Below are positions 21,901-26,374 of a stretch of 26,374 nucleotides of DNA, piece after piece. Source of the DNA: Poteriospumella lacustris (lineage: Eukaryota; Sar; Chrysophyceae; Chromulinales; Dinobryaceae); assembly GCA_008000375.1 (NCBI GenBank), contig SMOI01000157.1:51426-77799 (forward strand), written 5' to 3'. The stretch's first letter is position 1. Each line of letters opens with the position of its first letter. Under the pieces are notes generated by a model. The model had not been told where the DNA came from. It did no database searches and worked only from the letters and a program-made list of their open reading frames with translations. The translations under genes were made by a program, and so were the position numbers.

Positions 21901-23465
21901 GTTGGCCTGTGTCTACTTCATGATCCATCGGTACGCCGAGCGCACCGCGCCGTATACCTACGCGGTGGCGGATGGGTTGGCCGTCTATGACCCCGTCACG
22001 GGGCGGCACGACATCTGCACGACGACGGTGCTGATGTGCTACGGGCGGTCGGTGTACTTTGTGCTGGGCACGATGACGTCGATTGGCTACGGCGACATTT
22101 CCCCGTACACGAGCCGGGAGATCCTCTGGGAACAAGTCGTGGCCATCGCCGGCGCGTACATCGCGGCCATTTTCATGGGCTACATCGGGGCTTACCAGCT
22201 CGACAAAGACGCCCGCAGTGACCACGCGTTTCAAGCGAAAATACGCACGGTCAAGGCGTACATCACGTACCGACAGCTGCCCCCGGCGTTGAAAGAATCC
22301 ATTTTGATGCAGTTCAATTACGCGTGGACGAAGAACCGCTCGTTGAATGGCATTCATCACACGTTGCTGTCCCATTTGTCGGAGCCCTGTCGCATTGACT
22401 TGTCGTTGCAGTTGCAGAGCGAGGTGTTACAGGAGGTTCCGCTCTTGCACGACGCGTGTCTCCAATTGAAACGTCGCCTGGCGGCGAAATTGACCCCGCA
22501 AATCGTCGTGGCCGAGTCGGTGGTCTACCGGGCGGGCGATGTAGGCCACCAGTTGTTCTTCGTCCACGGCGGCGAGTTGCAAGTGATGTTGAGCCAGGAC
22601 AAATCGACGTTGGATGCCTTTGGCCTGGGCGCGTTACGGATCTTGTTGAACAAGGAAGAGCGATACGGTTCGTTGTACGTACGGGGCAGCCATTTCGGCG
22701 AATTTTGTTTGTTGTCCAAGTCGGGACTGCGGGCCGAGACGGTGCACGCGAAGATGACGTCGGAGGTGTATTCCCTGCTGAAGCAAGACCTGTGGGAACT
22801 CTTCTTGTACATGACCCCAGAGGTGCGCCGGGATTTCATTTACCAGTTGTTCACCCGCGTGGGTGACGTACGCCACATCGATCGCCCCCTGCGGCCCTCG
22901 GAGGATACCGGTGGCTTGTTTTTGTTCGATCGGCATCATCGGATTGGCGCGTTGTTTCGGTTGGCCTGCGACATCTGCGAAGATCTCGGCGAGATCCTCG
23001 ACGACGAGTCGGACAGCGACGACGACAACGACAACGACCACGATGACAGTGGCCAGCAGGCGCAGGGGGACGGCCCCGGAGGAGGCGGAGGCGGAGGCGG
23101 AGGCGGAGGAGCAGCAGCTGGCAGCCCGGCGGCGATCATTCGTCATCACCGTCGCAGTGCGAGCGGCAGCCACGGCAACGACGACGACGATGCCGACGAC
23201 GACGCCTTCGACCACGCGCACCATCGCGAGCGCCTCGACAGCGTCCACGACGTCCACCGCCAGCAACGCAAAGCGCGGCAGATCAAGGCCCTGCTGCGGG
23301 ATGACCAGGTCTACGCGAGTGTTGTGCCCCGTCGCGAGACGTTGGGGCGGGTCGAACAGGGGACGCCCGTGAGTTATTCCGTGGAATCGGATAAAAAGAA
23401 GCGGAAACTGACCTTTTCGGCGGAAGCGATCATGGCCCGCGTACGCGCCAACAGCGGCGACGAGG

Positions 23466-23499
<34 letters not shown>

Positions 23500-25198
23500 G
23501 ATGGGCACTTCGAACGCGGCAGCGGCAGCGGCGATGGCGGCGGTGGCGATCGCCACCGGTGGAGCCGGTGGTGGCGCTGCAGCCGCTGCCGCTGCCGCGG
23601 CGGGGGAGGTGATGAGCGCGTCGGACTCGCCGCACGGGTCTCAGTCGGGGCGACGCAATGCCGCCTCGGAGGGCAGTGTCGGCACCGTGGCCCGTTCGTC
23701 GCCGTTGTTCTTCGTCAAGGCCGCGACGACCGGTGCAGCGGCAGCAGCAGCGGCGGCGGCGGCGGCGGCGACCGACGCAGACGATGGCAGCGACGGCGAC
23801 GGCGCTGGCACCGCCGCCGGTAGTGGCAAGGGCAGTGGGCGTCGTAGCCAGCAGACGCTGCGGCAGGTGTCCAACTCGGTCAAGTTCGCGCTGATGATGC
23901 GGAAGCATCACCGCGACCCGCCGGGGGCGACGGGTGCGACGGGGGCGGCGGGTGGTGCCGGGCAGCAGCCGGCGGGGTCGCTGCAGGACGTGGACGATGA
24001 CGACGACGGCGATGGCGACGGCGACGGCGGCGACAGTGACACGGACAACAACCCGTACCGCAGCTTGGCGACGTCGTCTCCGTCGATGGCCTCGTCGTCC
24101 CAGCGCAACCGACGACCGCCGCAGCCGTCGCAACCGCCGTCGCAACCGCCATCGATTCAGCCACCGTCACCGACCGCTGCGGGTGGAGACACCGCTGCGT
24201 CGGCAGCGACCGCCACCGCCGCCGCTGCTACCGCCTCCACCCGCCCCAACGGGCGACGACGGTTCTCCATCGTGAACCACGCGAGCACCGCCGCCACCGC
24301 CGCCACCGCCGCCGATGCGAACAACGCGACGGGCACGGCGCCGTCGTCGTTCTCGACGACCGCGTCCAACGCCGCCCCTTCTGCGACTGCGACGACGGCG
24401 ACAGCGACGGCGACAGCGGCAGCGGGCGGTAAGGGCGCCTTCCGATCGATCGCGACGAATCTGATGGAGCTGTACGAGTCGCGCGGCGTGCTGCCGACGT
24501 ACGCGCACGACCGACTCGACGTGTTGACGCAGCTGGCGGCCACCGCGCCGCCGAACAGCGCGCTGCGTCAGTCGTTGGTCAAGATGTCGTCGGGCGAAGT
24601 GGACTCGTCGCGGCGGCCGAGTCACGTGTCGGCGGCCTCGACCCCCGGCGGCGGCGGGCGTCGCGACAGTCGCCGCGACAGTCGCCGCGACAGCCGCCGC
24701 GACAGCGACGCGAGCGCGTTTCGCGTGTCGACGTCGTCCCCGCCGCCGCGGAAATCGTCAGTGCGTCCACCGGCGCTGGAAACACCGGCGCTGGAGACAC
24801 CCACCGACGGCGGCGAAGGCGACGGCGAAGGCGACGGTGACGTGCGGCCGTTTGTGGAGGCGAATACGACCCACGGCGACGCGGTGAAGACGCAGTTCTC
24901 CGCCTCGCTGCACCACCGACTGCAGCAGTCGCAGCAGCCGTCACTCCTCGCGGGCTCGTCGGCCTTCGCATCGCCAACAGCCCCCGCCGCAGCCCCCGCC
25001 GCAGCTCCCGCCACAGCCCCCGCCGTAGCCCCCGCCGTAGCCCCCGCCGCCGCAGTGGCCCCAGCGCCCGCCGCGCCGCCCACGTTGACAACACCGCGCG
25101 CTGCTGTGTCGGTCGTCGCGTCGTCTGTGTCCTCGTCAGGTTCTTCGTCGCCGAGTTTGATATGGGATGACCTCGAGAACAGCGACGACGACATGTAG
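15997..25198 (+). CDS. four-repeat cyclic-nucleotide-gated-type channel (CNGK/tetraKCNG-like)
   Basis: Exons 15997-17013 and 17090-25198 join to 3,041 residues ending in TAG. Four units each carry six hydrophobic segments with a basic S4, a pore loop, a C-linker and a cyclic-nucleotide-binding domain (CNBD): units at about residues 12-470, 594-1035, 1180-1632 and 1778-2260. Pore filters are TVGFGD (248-253), SIGFPD (811-816), SETMGD (1405-1410) and SIGYGD (2003-2008). Linkers between units are Ala/Thr/Ser-rich or acidic. Residues about 2275-3041 form an acidic, Gly-, Ala- and Ser-rich tail. Known: CNGK channels of sea urchin and zebrafish sperm are single-chain, four-repeat, K+-selective and cGMP-opened. 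Inferred: this chain folds as a pseudotetramer in a plasma or ciliary membrane and responds to cyclic nucleotides. Orthology to CNGK versus independent fusion is open. The CNGK-sized core ends near 2260, so the tail is an addition. No upstream in-frame ATG exists, so the very short N-terminus appears genuine. Confidence 0.93.
16030..17480 (+). other. channel unit 1: TVGFGD pore, degenerate CNBD
   Basis: Residues about 12-470. S4 carries Arg141, Arg144, Arg147 and Arg149 in LLRINRFIRLRHYF. The pore loop reads YWSVQTLDTVGFGDI, a standard K+-type filter. The C-linker contains KGVDEKE, then the intron, then ILSQLPPNIAQQI. In the CNBD the phosphate cassette reads FGLLALKESYVTANS (430-444), where family members have F-G-E and later R-(T/S)-A: Glu is Leu432 and Arg is Val440. 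Inferred: this domain probably does not bind cyclic nucleotide in the normal way. Confidence 0.85.
17014..17089 (+). other. intron in channel gene (76 nt)
   Basis: The donor is GTAACG and the acceptor is CGATAG. Splicing in phase 0 joins GVDEKE to ILSQLPPNI, the normal C-linker of CNG/HCN channels; unspliced, the frame ends at 17062-17064. Confidence 0.95.
17852..19175 (+). other. channel unit 2: SIGFPD pore, intact CNBD
   Basis: Residues about 594-1035. S4 shows Arg699, Arg705, Lys708 and Arg713 in FRLLKLIHLRHFF. The filter reads SSIGFPDIL (810-818), with Pro815 in place of the second filter Gly. The C-linker has SGVNEKEILDSLP. The CNBD phosphate cassette is IGESCLLEMTPRTASV: Glu996, Arg1005, Thr1006 and Ala1007 are all in place, the best-preserved of the four; Thr at this position favours cGMP in known CNG channels. 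Confidence 0.85.
19610..20966 (+). other. channel unit 3: SETMGD pore, CNBD with GE and Arg
   Basis: Residues about 1180-1632. S4 is weakly basic: Arg1289, Lys1292 and Lys1295 in VLRIPKLIKVAM. A long Cys-containing turret (ERRCRGQ...GLPCLF) precedes the pore IPTLTSETMGDM, where only the final Gly-Asp of the K+ filter is retained. The CNBD has FGETAMFF (1591-1598) and ARMANI (Arg1602), so the Glu and Arg are kept but Met follows the Arg instead of Thr/Ser. Confidence 0.85.
21404..22850 (+). other. channel unit 4: SIGYGD pore, variant CNBD
   Basis: Residues about 1778-2260. S4 has only Arg1894 and Arg1900 in LILRSCHLVRCP. The filter MTSIGYGDISP is a textbook K+ filter. The CNBD shows SHFGEFCLLSKSGLRAETVHA (split here: FGE at 2208-2210, Arg2220 then Ala), with an unusual inserted loop before it (LDAFGLGALRILLNKEE) that lengthens the beta-roll. 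Confidence 0.85.
22895..25195 (+). repeat. low-complexity C-terminal tail of the channel
   Basis: About 765 codons of simple-sequence composition: Asp runs (about 23005-23050), Gly runs (23079-23113 GGAGGC units; 23467-23496 GGC units), Ala runs (23735-23769), a Ser-Gln-Pro-Pro run (about 24120-24165), four 12-bp units encoding RRDS (24659-24706), a 15-bp duplication encoding PALET (24770-24799) and 12-bp Ala-Pro units (about 24979-25050). The frame stays open throughout and the end (LIWDDLENSDDDM) is less repetitive, which supports translation. GC reaches about 75% in places. Confidence 0.75.
24659..24706 (+). repeat. four 12-bp tandem units encoding RRDS
   Basis: Units of CGCCGCGACAGT (last units with AGC, first with CGT) encode Arg-Arg-Asp-Ser four times, placing Ser at residues 2866, 2870, 2874 and 2878 of the channel in RRxS context. 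Confidence 0.9.
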
Positions 25199-25200
25199 TC

Positions 25201-25251
25201 GCGACGGTACAGCGAATGCGACGGTACAGTGAATGCGACGGTGCAGCGCTT
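25201..25251 (+). repeat. three 17-bp tandem repeats after the channel stop
   Basis: GCGACGGTACAGCGAAT, GCGACGGTACAGTGAAT and a degenerate third copy (GCGACGGTGCAGCGCTT) start two bases after the TAG. Confidence 0.9.
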
Positions 25252-25649
25252 CGACGGTGGAGGCGTCGGTCCACCCCACGAATATCACGGAAATCCGCAA
25301 AAATATGACAAAAACGAAACATTCTCGAGAAAATAGCGGAATTCCAGAAAAACAAAAGTCATCGAAGAAAATGGAAAAATTGGATCGGAAAAGAGCCAAT
25401 AGCCAAAGGAAAATCAAGGAAAATGGAGATTGTGCGCACGGCTATGAGGGCTGGTGCCAAAAGAGTAAGAATAGCACTGGAACGGCTCTCTCTGCGTGTT
25501 CTGCCCCGCGCGGTGCCGTTGACGCGGTCACTGTCTTCCCCGTTTTCTAGCGTTTCCTCCTCATTGCACAAGAGCTACTATCTATTATACCATACACACT
25601 TGGTAGTAAGTGGTCTGCTGTTGTTCCGTTGACGGTTGGAGGCCGCCGT

Positions 25650-26221
25650 GTGACGCTACCCCACAGGGCGCGCACCACCTCAACCGCAGCAGCAGCAGAC
25701 AACATCGACGACGGACGCTTGAACGGAGCGTCTGCTTTGGTTTTGTGATTGTCCCTTGTTCCGTCTTTCGTTGGTATATGCGTTGTATCTATCTGTGTCG
25801 CCATTGTGTGAGAGAGACCCGAGTCGTTCTCCGTGTAGTGTTCGTCTCTCCTCACTCACCGCGTCGTCTGGACGCCATTCCATTCCATCCACCTCTGCAC
25901 CCTCTCTCCTTGCTTTCCCTCCTCCCCCTCCACCACCGCCACCCCAATCATCACTTCGTCATCCGTTTTTCGCGGCCTGTGCCTCACCTGTCGTCGCTTC
26001 GTCTCTTTGTTTCATTTCTGTTGCTGTTTCATTTCGCATTGCATTTTCGTCCGCCGCTGTTGGCGTGGTGTTTCTCCTGGCTGCCTCTGTCTCTGTCTCT
26101 GTCTGTCTCTGTACCACGGAAGACGTCGACAACGGATCGCGCGCATCCAGCAGGCAGTTCACTTCACTTCGCTTCACTTCGCTTCGCGTCAGTTCAGCGC
26201 CGTCTGGTGACGCTACCCCAC
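25650..26221 (+). repeat. 15-bp direct repeat pair, 557 bp apart
   Basis: GTGACGCTACCCCAC occurs exactly at 25650-25664 and at 26207-26221. Both copies are preceded by GCCG-containing sequence and followed within 10 bp by a TACCACC/CACCACC-type sequence. No transposase or terminal inverted repeat is seen between them. Confidence 0.8.
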
Positions 26222-26282
26222 GTACCACCGCCAGACGCGCTGACCGTCCTACACCTGTGCGCGTCTCTCTCCTATCCCCCCA

Positions 26283-26322
26283 CCCCCCCCCCCCCCCGCC
26301 CGCGTTTAGTTCTGGCCCTCCG

Positions 26323-26358
<36 letters not shown>
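26283..26358 (+). repeat. poly-C tracts (15 and 36 nt)
   Basis: C15 at 26283-26297 and C36 at 26323-26358, separated by 25 bp of mixed sequence. The tracts are at the window edge; their true length could be a sequencing or assembly artefact. Confidence 0.85.
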
Positions 26359-26360
<2 letters not shown>

Positions 26361-26374
26361 GCCCGCCCCACCCC

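Larger units (their letters stand above)
25199..26374. other. 1.2 kb gene-free window end
   Basis: Downstream of the channel stop. It begins with a 17-bp tandem repeat, continues as an A-rich stretch (about 25280-25430) that contrasts with the GC-rich coding end and is probably the channel's 3' UTR, then turns pyrimidine-rich on + (about 25850-26130) with TCTCTG repeats (about 26085-26112) and CTTCACTTCG repeats (about 26160-26187), and ends in C-runs. Short frames on both strands show no recognisable protein. Confidence 0.65.

Noticed and set aside
22634-24145. 503-codon open frame on the minus strand
   Set aside because: It lies antisense to channel unit 4 and the tail. The product is an Arg/Val/Ala-run peptide without domains, as expected for a shadow of Gly/Ala/Asp repeats.
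25547-25892. Overlapping minus-strand frames of 102 and 70 codons after the channel gene
   Set aside because: No domain, no splice support and no codon pattern; they cover one copy of the 15-bp repeat.

Overview
This is a nuclear window from a eukaryotic, probably unicellular organism. It carries six protein genes, five very short GT-AG introns (63, 65, 73, 76 and 78 nt) and intergenic gaps of 0.2 to 1.9 kb. The genes end in TAA, TAG and TGA and read through with the standard code, which argues against ciliates with reassigned stops. A spliceosomal gene and small introns suit a compact protist genome such as a stramenopile or another flagellate lineage, but I cannot place the organism further from sequence alone.

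Layout from left to right: (1) the 3' three-quarters of the U5 snRNP GTPase EFTUD2/Snu114 on +, three exons, cut by the window edge; (2) a 292-residue gene on -, whose first 40 residues resemble the Aurora-A-binding end of TPX2; (3) a 2,384-residue coiled-coil protein on + with a low-complexity tail of about 1,060 residues, whose true first exon lies upstream of the longest open frame; (4) a 1.9 kb gene-free stretch, purine-rich on +, with a strong G-quadruplex motif and a perfect hairpin; (5) a divergent calmodulin on - with a histidine-rich N-terminus; (6) a TruA-family tRNA pseudouridine synthase on +; (7) a 3,041-residue channel on + made of four consecutive six-helix units, each followed by a cyclic-nucleotide-binding domain, with a tail of about 765 low-complexity residues; (8) a gene-free 1.2 kb end with short repeats and poly-C.

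The most striking object is the channel. Its plan (four linked CNG-type units in one chain) is that of the CNGK/tetraKCNG channels of sea urchin and zebrafish sperm, but here the four selectivity filters all differ (TVGFGD, SIGFPD, SETMGD, SIGYGD), the first binding domain has lost its key phosphate-contact residues, and RRxS motifs of the protein kinase A type are spread over the linkers and tail. This suggests a single-chain, asymmetric, cyclic-nucleotide-responsive channel.

Both very long genes also show a clear 5'-to-3' rise in GC content and GC3. The genes do not form an operon or obvious pathway. Calmodulin and a CNG-type channel lie within 3 kb of each other, but this window gives no evidence of co-regulation.
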